A DNA stretch of 64,000 bases from Streptomyces lincolnensis (GTDB lineage: Bacteria > Actinomycetota > Actinomycetes > Streptomycetales > Streptomycetaceae): contig NZ_CP016438.1 of assembly GCF_001685355.1 (NCBI RefSeq), positions 2,046,001-2,110,000 of the forward strand. The letters run 5' to 3'. How positions within the stretch are numbered: the first letter of the stretch is position 1; each line of letters opens with the position of its first letter. This document shows positions 34,907 through 42,601 of the stretch, piece by piece. A program made the translations under genes and the position numbers. Below the pieces are notes generated by a model that ran no database searches, was not told the origin of the DNA, and worked only from the letters and a program-made list of their open reading frames with translations.

Positions 34907-35467
34907 GTGCTGATCACCCACGACACCCGGTGCGCCCTCGACACCGTGGTGGATCTGGTGAACACCGCACCGGAGGACGACGCGACCCCGGACGCGCTGC
35001 CGGATCTCGCGGCCCTCGAGGATTTCGTACGAAGCCACGAGGTCAGTGACGTCGGAGTGCTCTCCGAGCTCGACCTGACGGCGGTGCGCCAGGTCCGGGG
35101 CCTGTTCGCCGCGGTCTTCGCCGCCCCGGACGCCCGCGCCTCGGCCGGCCTGATCAACGACCTGATCGCCGCCGCGGGCACCACCCCCCGGCTCACGGAC
35201 CACGACGGCTACGACTGGCACGTGCACTACTTCGCCCCCGGAGCCTCCATCGCCGACCATCTGGCGGCCGACTGCGGGATGGCGCTGGCCTTCTTCGTGG
35301 TGGCCGGGGAGCAGGAGCGGCTGCGCCGCTGCGAGGCGCCGGACTGCCGGCGCGCCTTCGTGGATCTCTCCCGGAATCGCTCCCGGCGCTACTGCGACAG
35401 CCGCACCTGCGGAAACCGGCTGCATGTCGCCGCCTACCGCGCGCGGCGCAAGGAAGCGGCGGGCTGA
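34907..35467 (+). CDS. CGNR zinc-finger/ABATE-domain protein
   Basis: A 186-aa protein. The N-terminal two thirds match the ABATE-type domain (DTVVDLVNTAPEDD start), thought to bind a small ligand. The C-terminus has the four-cysteine zinc knuckle C-x4-C...YC-x4-CGNR (RYCDSRTCGNRLHVAAYRAR), a putative DNA-binding element of stress or regulatory proteins. The GTG at 34907 was chosen because GGGAG lies 6 nt upstream and the protein then begins exactly at the domain. Longer starts would run into the upstream terminator. Confidence 0.85.
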   Translation: MLITHDTRCALDTVVDLVNTAPEDDATPDALPDLAALEDFVRSHEVSDVGVLSELDLTAVRQVRGLFAAVFAAPDARASAGLINDLIAAAGTTPRLTDHDGYDWHVHYFAPGASIADHLAADCGMALAFFVVAGEQERLRRCEAPDCRRAFVDLSRNRSRRYCDSRTCGNRLHVAAYRARRKEAAG

Positions 35468-35501
35468 CGCCCGGACACCGGGCCTCACCACGGATGGCGA
35501 C

Positions 35502-35532
35502 GTGGTCCCCGGCGGGTGGCGCCGGGAACCAC
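35502..35532. terminator. Hairpin between the CGNR gene and a possible small minus-strand ORF
   Basis: A 7-bp CCCGGCG/CGCCGGG stem with a further GTGGT/ACCAC pairing across one mismatch. It is 34 nt after the CGNR gene stop codon and 9 nt after the stop of the 22-codon ORF on the other strand, so it could serve both. Confidence 0.6.
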
Positions 35533-35541
35533 GGGTACGGC

Positions 35542-35610
35542 TCAGAGCAGCAGCAGATCGTGCAGCGCAGCCATGAGCAGCAGACACCCGATCACCGCAA
35601 GAAAGATCAT
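35542..35610 (-). CDS. Possible 22-aa hydrophobic membrane peptide
   Basis: A short ORF reading MIFLAVIGCLLLMAALHDLL plus two leucines: a nearly perfect single membrane helix ending in a leucine run. Support comes from its all-hydrophobic composition in a GC-rich genome and from a hairpin located 9 nt after its stop codon. Against it, no clear ribosome site precedes the ATG, and the ATG overlaps the stop of another short frame as TGATG. The whole 35468-35862 interval otherwise has no gene. Treat as a candidate. Confidence 0.35.
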   Translation of the reverse strand: MIFLAVIGCLLLMAALHDLLLL

Positions 35611-35862
35611 CAGCGGTGGCTGGGAAAGGGCGAAGAGGCATCCACGCGGCTCGTCCTGCGGCGGCGCGGTATCGCTCTGTGTCGTGTCCAGCATCTCGCG
35701 GCGATGATGACGCAGTGGGCCGGCCCTGCGCGATCAACACGCCCGGATTGAGCGGGAGTTCGCCGATTTCCGTGATGTCCGGTTCGGGTCTTGATCACTT
35801 CGGGACGGCCGGGGACCTCACTGTGTCGTTTCAGTCCTCATGCACCGGACCTCATGCGCAGG

Positions 35863-36309
35863 TCATATGCCGTGCTTCTTGAGGATGGCCTCGATGTCGC
35901 TGAAGTCCTCCGTGGCGGTCTCGGTGCGGGGCCGCTTCGCGGGCTGGGCCGCCGGACGGGCGCCCGCGCCCAGGGAGGGTGCCGAGGCCGCCGGGGCCAC
36001 CGCCTCGCGCTGTGCGCCCTTGGCGGCCGCCCGGCGTTCCTTGCGGGTGCCGCCACGGCGGCGCTCCACCGCACGCGTGCTCGTGAACAGCAGCCAGGAC
36101 GCGCCGAGCACGCCGAAGCCCGCCCACGCCGTCGGACTGAGCGCGGTGTCCGCCAGCCACTCGACCACGCCGGTCATGACCAGCCCGATCGGGACGAGCG
36201 AGTACGCCGCGATACGGGTGGCCGCGAGGAATCGCTTGCGGTACGCCGTGACCGCCGCGATGCCCAGGCCGGCCGCGGAGACGGCGGAACAGACGGTCTC
36301 GGCAATCAT
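35863..36309 (-). CDS. Small two- or three-helix membrane protein of unknown function
   Basis: A 148-aa protein. Predicted helices are at about residues 3-20 (AETVCSAVSAAGLGIAAVTA), 30-50 (AAYSLVPIGLVMTGVVEWLA) and 55-75 (TAWAGFGVLGASWLLFTS). A basic Arg-rich segment and an Ala/Pro linker lead to a short acidic C-terminal helix (EDFSDIEAILKKHGI), which looks like an interaction motif. No family is recognised with certainty. The ATG at 36309 has GGAGG 8 nt upstream. It is divergent from the DsbA-like gene. Confidence 0.7.
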   Translation of the reverse strand: MIAETVCSAVSAAGLGIAAVTAYRKRFLAATRIAAYSLVPIGLVMTGVVEWLADTALSPTAWAGFGVLGASWLLFTSTRAVERRRGGTRKERRAAAKGAQREAVAPAASAPSLGAGARPAAQPAKRPRTETATEDFSDIEAILKKHGI

Positions 36310-36524
36310 CCGGTCCTCCAGGCAGGCTCGGTCGAGCGAGGCGGTTCGTCCCTTCCATCCTGCACCCGCCGCACCCCGCCGTGCCATGGTCCGGCGGGAC
36401 ATCAGGGACATCTCCGGGTCGGCTCCTCCGCAGGTGCCGGTCCGAGTCCTACGACCGGCGGTGGACGCCGTACCCGGTCCGGGTCCGATTCGGCCCCGCG
36501 AACCCGGGCTGGGAGACTGTGACC

Positions 36525-37046
36525 ATGAGCGACTCCTCCCCCGTCCGTCCCGCCACCCCCGTCCTCGACGTGTGGTGCGAACTCCAGTGCCCGGACTGCC
36601 GCGACGCCCTGGACGACCTGCGTGTCCTGCGCGCCCGCTACGGCGACCGGCTGGAACTGCGGCTGCGGCACTTCCCGCTGGACAAGCACCGGCACGCCTT
36701 CGCCGCCGCGCAGGCCGCCGAGGAGGCCGCGGAGCAGGGGCAGGGCTGGGCCTACGTCGAGGCGGTGCTCGCCAACGTGGCCGAGCTGGACCGCCGGGGC
36801 GAGCCCTTCCTCGTCGACGTGGCCCGCGAACTCGGCCTGGACGCCGAGGAGTTCGACACCGCGCTGATCGACGGCCGGCACATCCTGATCGTGGACGCCG
36901 ACCAGGCCGAGGGCAAGGCGATCGGCGTCACCGGTACCCCCACCTACGTCATCGGCGGCGAGCGACTCGACGGCGGCAAGAGCCAGGAAGGGCTGCGCGA
37001 GCGTGTCGAGGAGATCGCGGACCGGCTGCTGGCCGAGGGCGCGTGA
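36525..37046 (+). CDS. DsbA-family thioredoxin-fold oxidoreductase
   Basis: A 173-aa protein with a CPDC active site (residues 22-25) at the end of the first strand. A helical insertion and the cis-proline segment GVTGTPTYVIGG near residue 140 complete the thioredoxin fold with a DsbA-type insert. There is no signal peptide, so it should act in the cytoplasm as a reductase or isomerase-like protein of the FrnE/DsbA class. The ATG at 36525 follows GGGAG. It converges with the GNAT gene, leaving only 21 nt. Confidence 0.85.
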   Translation: MSDSSPVRPATPVLDVWCELQCPDCRDALDDLRVLRARYGDRLELRLRHFPLDKHRHAFAAAQAAEEAAEQGQGWAYVEAVLANVAELDRRGEPFLVDVARELGLDAEEFDTALIDGRHILIVDADQAEGKAIGVTGTPTYVIGGERLDGGKSQEGLRERVEEIADRLLAEGA

Positions 37047-37067
37047 TCCTCGGAGCAGCTCCTTGAA

Positions 37068-37892
37068 TCAGAGCAGTTCCTTGAACACGTGATGGGTGAT
37101 CGTCTCGTAGCCGAGTGAGGCGTACAGCCGCTCGGCGGGGCCGTTGCCCGCGAAGACGTTCAGACGGATGGCGGGCCACCCGGCCTCGACGGCCTGTGCC
37201 TCCGCCGCCAGCATCAGGCTCCGGCCGTGCCCCCGGCCCCGGTGGGCCTCCTCGGTCTCGACGTCGTAGACGAAACCGAGCCCGTCGCGGGCCGCCAGCC
37301 ACAGTGTGCCGACCGGGGTCCCCTCGTGCTCCAGGACGCTCAGGAGCATGCCCTCGGTGTCCGGGCCGTCGGGCAGCATCTGGTCGTGGTCCTTGTCGGC
37401 CTTGGCGCGGGCCTCGCTCTCGGGCACCCCGCGGGAGATCCAGCTCTGCGCGTACTCCTCCTTCGCGTGCACCGTCCAGAGAGCGAACTCCGCCTGGGTC
37501 ATGGGCCGGCTCCGGCTCCCGGCGGGCAGGGCCGGCGCGCCGGCGCCGACGGTCTTCGCCATCAGCCGGTTGCGGACGACGTACCCGAGGGCGGTCGCCA
37601 GTCCGAGCGCGGTGCGGGCCTCGGCGGGCACCGCCGCCTCGATCCGCCGGCACCCCCAGCCGCGCGCCACCTCCTCCGCGGCGAGCGCGGCCACGGTGCC
37701 CCGGCCGCGCCGCCGGTCCGGCTCCTCGATCCGCAGGTCCGTGATCAGGGCCACCTCGGCGCCGAAGGTCGGGGAGGTGCCGAGGTGTATGTCGCCGACG
37801 GGACGGCTGTTCACGCACACCTGGAAGCGGCGTGAACGCGTCCCGTCGGCCGCGCGCTGAAGCGGCTCGATCGGCCGCAGGGTCGTGGTCAT
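37068..37892 (-). CDS. Tandem GNAT-domain N-acetyltransferase
   Basis: A 274-aa protein with two GNAT halves. The first has the acetyl-CoA loop as DRRRGRGTVAALAAEE (about residue 60). The second has HRGRGHGRSLMLAAE (about 215) followed by NGPAERLYASLGYE. The layout suggests one catalytic and one structural domain, as in mycothiol synthase-like proteins, but the substrate is unknown. The ATG at 37892 (MTTTLRPIEP) is used. Directly after the stop codon the last codons are repeated (see findings). It is 111 nt downstream of the pabC-like gene. Confidence 0.82.
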   Translation of the reverse strand: MTTTLRPIEPLQRAADGTRSRRFQVCVNSRPVGDIHLGTSPTFGAEVALITDLRIEEPDRRRGRGTVAALAAEEVARGWGCRRIEAAVPAEARTALGLATALGYVVRNRLMAKTVGAGAPALPAGSRSRPMTQAEFALWTVHAKEEYAQSWISRGVPESEARAKADKDHDQMLPDGPDTEGMLLSVLEHEGTPVGTLWLAARDGLGFVYDVETEEAHRGRGHGRSLMLAAEAQAVEAGWPAIRLNVFAGNGPAERLYASLGYETITHHVFKELL

Positions 37893-38003
37893 CAGAGGTG
37901 TTCTACCCGCTGCCGACCTCCCGGTCAGCCGAATATCCCCCGGCTTTCCCCGATCTCCGCGATGCTCACGGGCTCTTCGGCATCCCCGCGGACCGCGCAC
38001 CGC

Positions 38004-38825
38004 CTACGGATCGAGGTCGTCGCCGGACCGCTCCTCGAAGGTCCGCATGGCCTTGGCGGTCACCGGGCCCGGGCCGCCCGGCAGTTCGCGGTCGTCGACG
38101 CGGTGGACGGCCTGGACGTCCCGCAGGGTCGAGGTCAGGAAGATCTCCTCGGCCCGGTCCAGGACGTCCAGCGGCAGGTCGGTCTCCTTGGCGCCCGTCC
38201 ACTCGATCGCGAGGGCGCGGGTGACGCCCGCGAGACAGCCGGAGGCGAGCGGCGGGGTGTGGATCTCGCCGTCGAGGACGACGAAGACGTTCGAACCCGT
38301 GCCCTCGCACAGCTGTCCGACGGTGTTGCCGAACAGCGCCTCGGAGGCCCCGTGCTCGCGGGCCCGGGACAGCGCGACGACGTTCTCCGCGTACGAGGTC
38401 GTCTTCAGGCCGGTCAGTGCGCCGCGTTCGTTGCGGGTCCAGGGGACCGTGATCACGGCCGTGGAGTCGGGGCGCCGGGCCGACTCGCCGAGCGCGACGA
38501 CGAGGGTCGGTCCCTGCTCTCCGCGGTCGGAGCCGAGCGGACCGTGGCCCCCGGTGTAGGTGACGCGCAGCCGCCCGAGCGGCATGGGGTTCGCCTCCAG
38601 GACGGCCGCGCAGGCACGGCGTACCTCGTCGAGGTCGGGGGCCGGCAGGCCCAGGCCCCGCGCCGAGCGGGTGAGCCGGTCGAGGTGACGAGTGAGCGCG
38701 AAGGGCTCGCCGTCGACCGCCTTCATCGTCTCGAAGACGCCGTCGCCCACGGTCAGCCCGTGATCGAAAACGGAGACGCGGGCGGTCTCGATCTCCTGCA
38801 ACCCGCCGTTGAGCCAGATCTTCAC
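38004..38825 (-). CDS. Aminotransferase class IV (aminodeoxychorismate lyase-like)
   Basis: A 273-aa PLP enzyme of fold type IV. The catalytic lysine is in LTGLKTTSYAEN (about residue 142), and FDHGLTVGDGVFETM (about 20-34) is the typical N-terminal motif. Next to a chorismate-binding enzyme the best assignment is 4-amino-4-deoxychorismate lyase (PabC), releasing p-aminobenzoate for folate. Branched-chain or D-amino acid transaminases share the fold. The GTG at 38825 overlaps the stop of the upstream gene (GTGA). Confidence 0.85.
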   Translation of the reverse strand: MKIWLNGGLQEIETARVSVFDHGLTVGDGVFETMKAVDGEPFALTRHLDRLTRSARGLGLPAPDLDEVRRACAAVLEANPMPLGRLRVTYTGGHGPLGSDRGEQGPTLVVALGESARRPDSTAVITVPWTRNERGALTGLKTTSYAENVVALSRAREHGASEALFGNTVGQLCEGTGSNVFVVLDGEIHTPPLASGCLAGVTRALAIEWTGAKETDLPLDVLDRAEEIFLTSTLRDVQAVHRVDDRELPGGPGPVTAKAMRTFEERSGDDLDP

Positions 38826-39868
38826 GTGGTCGGTCCCTCTCCGCTGCCGTCGTACGTCCCCGACGCTACCGCGAGCAGTCGGGAGGCCTTCAGTTCGGTC
38901 TCGTGCCATTCGGCCTCGGCGTCGGATCCCCAGGTGATCCCGGCTCCGGTACCGAAGCGCAGCAGACCGGCAGGGCGGTCGATCCAGAACGTCCGTATGC
39001 CGACGGCCAGCTCGCCGGTGCCCCGGTCGGCGTCCACCCAGCCGATCCCGCCGCAGTACGGCCCTCTCGGCACCGTCTCCAGCTCCTCGATGATCCGCAG
39101 CGCGCTCGACTTGGGCGCCCCGGTCACCGAACCGGGCGGGAAGGCGGCGGCCATCAGCTCGGGCCAGCCGGCCCCGTCCCGTAGCTCCCCGCGCACCGTG
39201 GAGACCAGATGCACCAGGCCGGGATGCTTCTCCACGGCGCACAGGTCGGGGACGGTCACACTGCCCGTGGCACACACCCGGCCCAGGTCGTTGCGGACCA
39301 GGTCCACGATCATCACGTTCTCGGCGTAGTCCTTGGCCAGCAGGTCCGCCTCGGTCCGCCCGGTCCCCTTGATCGGCCCGGAGACGACCGTACGGCCGTC
39401 CCGGCGCAGGAACAGCTCGGGGGAGGCGGTGGCGATCTCCACCCCGTGACCGGGCAGCCGGATCGTTCCTGCATACGGCGCCGGGTTACCGCGGGCCAGC
39501 AGGGCCGTCAGGGCGTCCACGTCGGCGCCGGGCGCGACGGGCGCCGACAGCACGCGGCAGAGGTTGGCCTGGTAGACCTCCCCGGTCGCGATGTACTCCC
39601 GGATCCGTGCCACCCCGGCCATGTACGCGGCGCGATCGAGGGAGGACGTCCAGTCACCGACGGCCGGTCCCCGCCAGGCCCCCGGCACCGGGGCGGGCAC
39701 CCGCTCCTGTCGTACGTCCCGGAAGCGGGCGCAGGTCACACGGCCCTCGAAATCGGCGGTCACGGCCCAGAAACCGGTGGAGTCCAGAGCCGCCGGATCG
39801 CTGGTGACGTCGAGGAGCCCGGTGGCGGTACGGTCGCCGAAACGGGCGAGAGCAGGGAGGTCGTGCAC
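38822..39868 (-). CDS. Chorismate-binding protein, aminodeoxychorismate synthase component I-like
   Basis: A 348-aa chorismate-utilising enzyme. Signature segments are GEVYQANLCRVLS, SGPIKGTGR, EKHPGLVHLVSTVRGEL and PGSVTGAPKSSALRIIEELE, all characteristic of PabB/TrpE catalytic domains. It is shorter than free-standing PabB at the N-terminus, and the glutamine amidotransferase partner is not in the window. With the pabC-like gene overlapping by 4 nt it forms a two-gene p-aminobenzoate unit. The GTG at 39868 gives MHDLPALARFGD. Confidence 0.87.
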   Translation of the reverse strand: MHDLPALARFGDRTATGLLDVTSDPAALDSTGFWAVTADFEGRVTCARFRDVRQERVPAPVPGAWRGPAVGDWTSSLDRAAYMAGVARIREYIATGEVYQANLCRVLSAPVAPGADVDALTALLARGNPAPYAGTIRLPGHGVEIATASPELFLRRDGRTVVSGPIKGTGRTEADLLAKDYAENVMIVDLVRNDLGRVCATGSVTVPDLCAVEKHPGLVHLVSTVRGELRDGAGWPELMAAAFPPGSVTGAPKSSALRIIEELETVPRGPYCGGIGWVDADRGTGELAVGIRTFWIDRPAGLLRFGTGAGITWGSDAEAEWHETELKASRLLAVASGTYDGSGEGPTT

Positions 39869-39976
39869 GCAGCCGAGTCTATGGCGCGTGTCCGGCAGGT
39901 GACCTGGTCATGTCTCCTCGGGACCCGTACGCACGTCTGTGAGCAGGCGCAGGGCAGCACGCTGCGCAAACGCGTT

Positions 39977-40004
39977 TTTGTGCTGGCCCCGGAATCCGCT
40001 AGAG
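39977..40004 (+). promoter_or_regulatory. Promoter of the tRNA cluster
   Basis: TTGTGC (39977-39982) and TAGAGT (39999-40004) separated by 16 nt fit the Streptomyces vegetative consensus well. The first tRNA begins 43 nt after the -10 box. Confidence 0.7.
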
Positions 40005-40046
40005 TTCAACTCGTCACCGGGACGCGTGAGCCGACCGAAACGACAA

Positions 40047-40119
40047 GCGGACGTAGCTCAGTTGGTAGAGCGCAACCTTGCCAAGGTTGAGGTCGCGAGT
40101 TCGAACCTCGTCGTCCGCT
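40047..40119 (+). tRNA. tRNA-Gly (anticodon GCC)
   Basis: A 73-nt cloverleaf: acceptor GCGGACG/CGUCCGC, anticodon stem CAACC/GGUUG with loop UUGCCAA (anticodon GCC), T loop UUCGAAC. The discriminator is U and no CCA is encoded. It is the first gene of a five-tRNA cluster. Confidence 0.97.
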
Positions 40120-40156
40120 CGAAGGAAGTGGGGGACCCCGGTCCCCATACACTCCT

Positions 40157-40227
40157 GGTGGAGTGGCCGAGAGGCGAGGCAACGGCCTGCAAAGCCGTCT
40201 ACACGGGTTCAAATCCCGTCTCCACCT
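40157..40227 (+). tRNA. tRNA-Cys (anticodon GCA)
   Basis: A 71-nt cloverleaf: acceptor GGUGGAG/CUCCACC, anticodon stem ACGGC/GCCGU with loop CUGCAAA (anticodon GCA), T loop UUCAAAU. The discriminator is U, as usual for tRNA-Cys. Confidence 0.97.
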
Positions 40228-40231
40228 CCAA

Positions 40232-40303
40232 GGACGATTAGCTCAGCGGGAGAGCGCTTCCCTGACACGGAAGAGGTCACTGGTTCAATCCCAGTATCGT
40301 CCA
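40232..40303 (+). tRNA. tRNA-Val (anticodon GAC), copy 1
   Basis: A 72-nt cloverleaf: acceptor GGACGAU/AUCGUCC, anticodon stem CUUCC/GGAAG with loop CUGACAC (anticodon GAC), T loop UUCAAUC. It starts 4 nt after tRNA-Cys. Confidence 0.97.
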
Positions 40304-40339
40304 CTGGATCTTCCGGCTCCTACGGCGAGATCCGAACCC

Positions 40340-40411
40340 GCGCGATTAGCTCAGCGGGAGAGCGCTTCCCTGACACGGAAGAGGTCACTGGTTCAATCCC
40401 AGTATCGCGCA
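40340..40411 (+). tRNA. tRNA-Val (anticodon GAC), copy 2 with altered acceptor stem
   Basis: A 72-nt tRNA identical to copies 1 and 3 in its body but with acceptor GCGCGAU/AUCGCGC. The 5' and 3' strands differ from the other copies in a matched way, so pairing is kept. Confidence 0.97.
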
Positions 40412-40445
40412 CGCAGTGCTCACGACCCTTGAGTCGTGGTCCCGA

Positions 40446-40517
40446 GGACGATTAGCTCAGCGGGAGAGCGCTTCCCTGACACGGAAGAGGTCACTGGTTC
40501 AATCCCAGTATCGTCCA
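40446..40517 (+). tRNA. tRNA-Val (anticodon GAC), copy 3
   Basis: A 72-nt tRNA identical to copy 1, with acceptor GGACGAU/AUCGUCC and anticodon GAC. It is the last gene of the cluster, followed by a hairpin terminator 7 nt downstream. Confidence 0.97.
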
Positions 40518-40523
40518 CACACC

Positions 40524-40553
40524 GAAGCCCCCGGCCCTCAGGTCGGGGGCTTC
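40524..40553. terminator. Terminator after the tRNA cluster
   Basis: A 10-bp perfect stem (GAAGCCCCCG/CGGGGGCTTC) is followed by TTCG on the plus strand. It also lies 39 nt beyond the stop codon of the minus-strand zinc-ribbon gene and may serve both. Confidence 0.8.
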
Positions 40554-40592
40554 TTCGTGTGCCGGTCGACGCGTGCCGGTCGACGTCAGCTG

Positions 40593-40919
40593 TCAGCTGG
40601 AGAACAGCATGTGGCCGAAGCCGCGGTTGCGCTGGTGGCCGTGGTGGCCGCCGTGTCCGCCGTGGTGACCGCCGTGCTGCGGGGCGCCCCAGGCGGGAGC
40701 GGGGGGCGCGGACGGGTACGGGGAGGACGCCGCCGGGTACTGGGGAGCGGCCGGAGGCGGCGGGACGGCCGGGCCTCCGCCCCACTGGGACTCCAGGCGG
40801 GTCAGGGCCTCCAGCTCGCCGTAGTCGAGAAAGATGCCGCGGCAGCCGCTGCACTGCTCGATCTGGACACCGTTGCGGTTGTACGTGTGCATCGGCGCAT
40901 GGCACTTCGGACACTGCAT
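40593..40919 (-). CDS. TFIIB-type zinc-ribbon protein with His-rich tail
   Basis: A 108-aa protein. The first 45 residues hold CPKC...CSGC, the zf-TFIIB ribbon (MQCPKCHAPMHTYNRNGVQI, then EQCSGCRGIFLDYGELEAL). A Pro/Ala linker follows, then a Gly/His-rich segment (HGGHHGGHGGHHGH) that could bind metal ions. The role is unknown. The ATG at 40919 is preceded by GAGGAG at about 11 nt. Longer in-frame starts are not supported. Confidence 0.85.
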   Translation of the reverse strand: MQCPKCHAPMHTYNRNGVQIEQCSGCRGIFLDYGELEALTRLESQWGGGPAVPPPPAAPQYPAASSPYPSAPPAPAWGAPQHGGHHGGHGGHHGHQRNRGFGHMLFSS

Positions 40920-40999
40920 GATCGGCTCAACTCCTCGCCGGTTGGTCCTGCTTCGCGTTACGCCAGGACAGACTCTGTCCGGCTCCCGTCGGTTGCACC

Positions 41000-41992
41000 C
41001 TACGCGGGGAAACCCGAGGTCAACTCCGGCGGGGTGGATCCCATTCGGTCGCAGGCGTCGACCAGTGCCTGCTCGACGTCGTCCAGGGGGCGGCCCGCCG
41101 CTACGGCCTTGGTGATCGACCGGGCCGCGGTCTGCGCGGTGAGGGCGCGGGCCGGGACGTCCAGGGTGGGCCAGGGGTCGCCGTCCGCGGGGACGGCGGG
41201 GCCGCCGGCCGTGCGGTAGGCGGTGAGGAAGCGGGTCCACTCGTCGGGGGTGAGCAGGCCGCAGGCGTACCAGGCCGCCGGGCGGGCGAGGTCCCAGGCG
41301 GGGGGTCCCGTGCCGAGGTCGTCGACGTCGATCAGGCGCCAGGGGCCGTCGGGGGCGGGGTGGCGTACGAGCTGGCCGAGGTGGAGGTCGCCGTGGCAGA
41401 GGGTGGTGGTGTCGGGCATGGGGGTCTCGGCGCGGGCCCAGGGCGGGAGGGTGTTCCAGGCGCGGAGGACGGGGGCGGTGGCGGTGGCGGGGTGGGGGGC
41501 GGTCGTGGCCGTGGCCGTGGTCGCGGTCGTCCGGAGGCGGGCGATTGCCTGGGCGGCCTTGAGGGGGCCTCGCATGGGGGGTAGGCCGGGTGGGATGGAC
41601 CGGGTGGGGGTGCGGTGGAGACGGGCCAGGAGGGTGGCGGCCTCTTCCCAGGGGGCGACGTCCGGGGTGTTCGGGTCCACGGGGGTGCCGTACGGCCAGA
41701 ACGTGACCAGGCGGCCGTGGAGGTGGGTCGGGGTGGGGGTGAGTGGGGGCAGGAGGATGTCGGGGAGGTGGGTGGCCGTCGTGAGGCGGGGGGTGAGGGT
41801 GGTGGGGTTGGTGTCGGGGGCGTGGGCTTTGGCGACGGTGTGGGCGTGGCGGACGACTGTGGCGTCGGGGCGGTCGGTGAGGGTGGTGGTGTCTGTTGCG
41901 TCTGTTGCTCCGCAGGGGCAGGCCGTGGTTGCCGAGTGGGCCTGGGCTCTGACTCGGGTGGTGAGTTCGGTGAGGAGGGGGTGGGGGGTCAC
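41000..41992 (-). CDS. Aminoglycoside phosphotransferase-fold kinase (APH family)
   Basis: A 330-aa protein. The catalytic loop CHGDLHLGQL and the metal-binding IDVDDLG (about residues 205-230) identify the APH/choline kinase fold. The substrate cannot be told and there is no resistance context. The protein is unusually rich in Thr, Pro, Ala and His, with runs such as TTATTATATT that look expanded. The GTG at 41992 has AGGAG 5 nt upstream. The upstream open frame belongs to the repeat region. Confidence 0.82.
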   Translation of the reverse strand: MTPHPLLTELTTRVRAQAHSATTACPCGATDATDTTTLTDRPDATVVRHAHTVAKAHAPDTNPTTLTPRLTTATHLPDILLPPLTPTPTHLHGRLVTFWPYGTPVDPNTPDVAPWEEAATLLARLHRTPTRSIPPGLPPMRGPLKAAQAIARLRTTATTATATTAPHPATATAPVLRAWNTLPPWARAETPMPDTTTLCHGDLHLGQLVRHPAPDGPWRLIDVDDLGTGPPAWDLARPAAWYACGLLTPDEWTRFLTAYRTAGGPAVPADGDPWPTLDVPARALTAQTAARSITKAVAAGRPLDDVEQALVDACDRMGSTPPELTSGFPA

Positions 41993-42480
41993 GGGGCTCC
42001 TGGGCGCGCGGGGGTGTTTCGTTCGTGAGGGTACGCAGGGGTGGGGGGTGGTGTTTCTTCGGTGCGCGGATTCTTTCGCCCCCGCCGCCCCTACCCGTCC
42101 CATCCCCAGGAGCTGCCGCCCCTTCGACCCCGCCGTCCCAAGGGGCTCCGCCCCCTGGACCCCCGATCGGCCCTCAAGGGGCCTCGTCCTCAAACGCCGG
42201 ACGGGCTGAAAGTGGCCGGGGTGGGTGGGGGACCGGGACGGCAAGAAACCCGGCCTCGGACGCCGGACGGGCCGAAAGGACGGGTGGGTGGGGGATCGGG
42301 ACGGCAAGGAGCCCGGCCTCGGAGGCCGGACGGGCTGGAATGACCCGGGCCGGCGATGAGACGTGCCAGCCTCTTTCGGGTGGGGATCGGGACGGTGAAA
42401 GCCCCGGCCTCGGACGCCGGACGGGCTGGAGGTGCCTGGGGTCGCGTTCAGAGGTTGTGCGGGGTGGATGAGGGCAAAGC
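41993..42480. repeat. Non-coding stretch with four related repeat units
   Basis: About 490 nt without a credible gene. Within 42180-42430, a module ending in CGGACGCCGGACGGGCTG-like sequence occurs four times (near 42191-42208, 42255-42274, 42314-42336, 42404-42428). The units are separated by G-rich spacers containing GGGGATCGGGACGG. Short open frames crossing it are products of composition. This is the type of GC-rich intergenic repeat common in Streptomyces. Confidence 0.6.
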
Positions 42481-42514
42481 AATGCCGGCGCAGCTCCCCA
42501 GCTGCGCCGGCATT
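42481..42514 (-). terminator. 15-bp perfect hairpin
   Basis: AATGCCGGCGCAGCT pairs perfectly with AGCTGCGCCGGCATT around CCCC. A T-run follows on the plus strand and CTTTGC on the minus strand. It lies 88 nt downstream of the 62-aa gene at 42602-42790 (minus). Confidence 0.75.
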
Positions 42515-42601
42515 TTTGCCGTCCGCCGCACCCCCGTCCCCACGGGGTTTCATGGGTGGATGTCCCCGCCCGGACCGCTCTTCCGGGCCTGGGGTCGCCG
42601 C

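Noticed and set aside
40047-40517. tRNA cluster as an attachment site of an integrative element
   Set aside because: No integrase, excisionase or duplicated 3' tRNA fragment is seen nearby.
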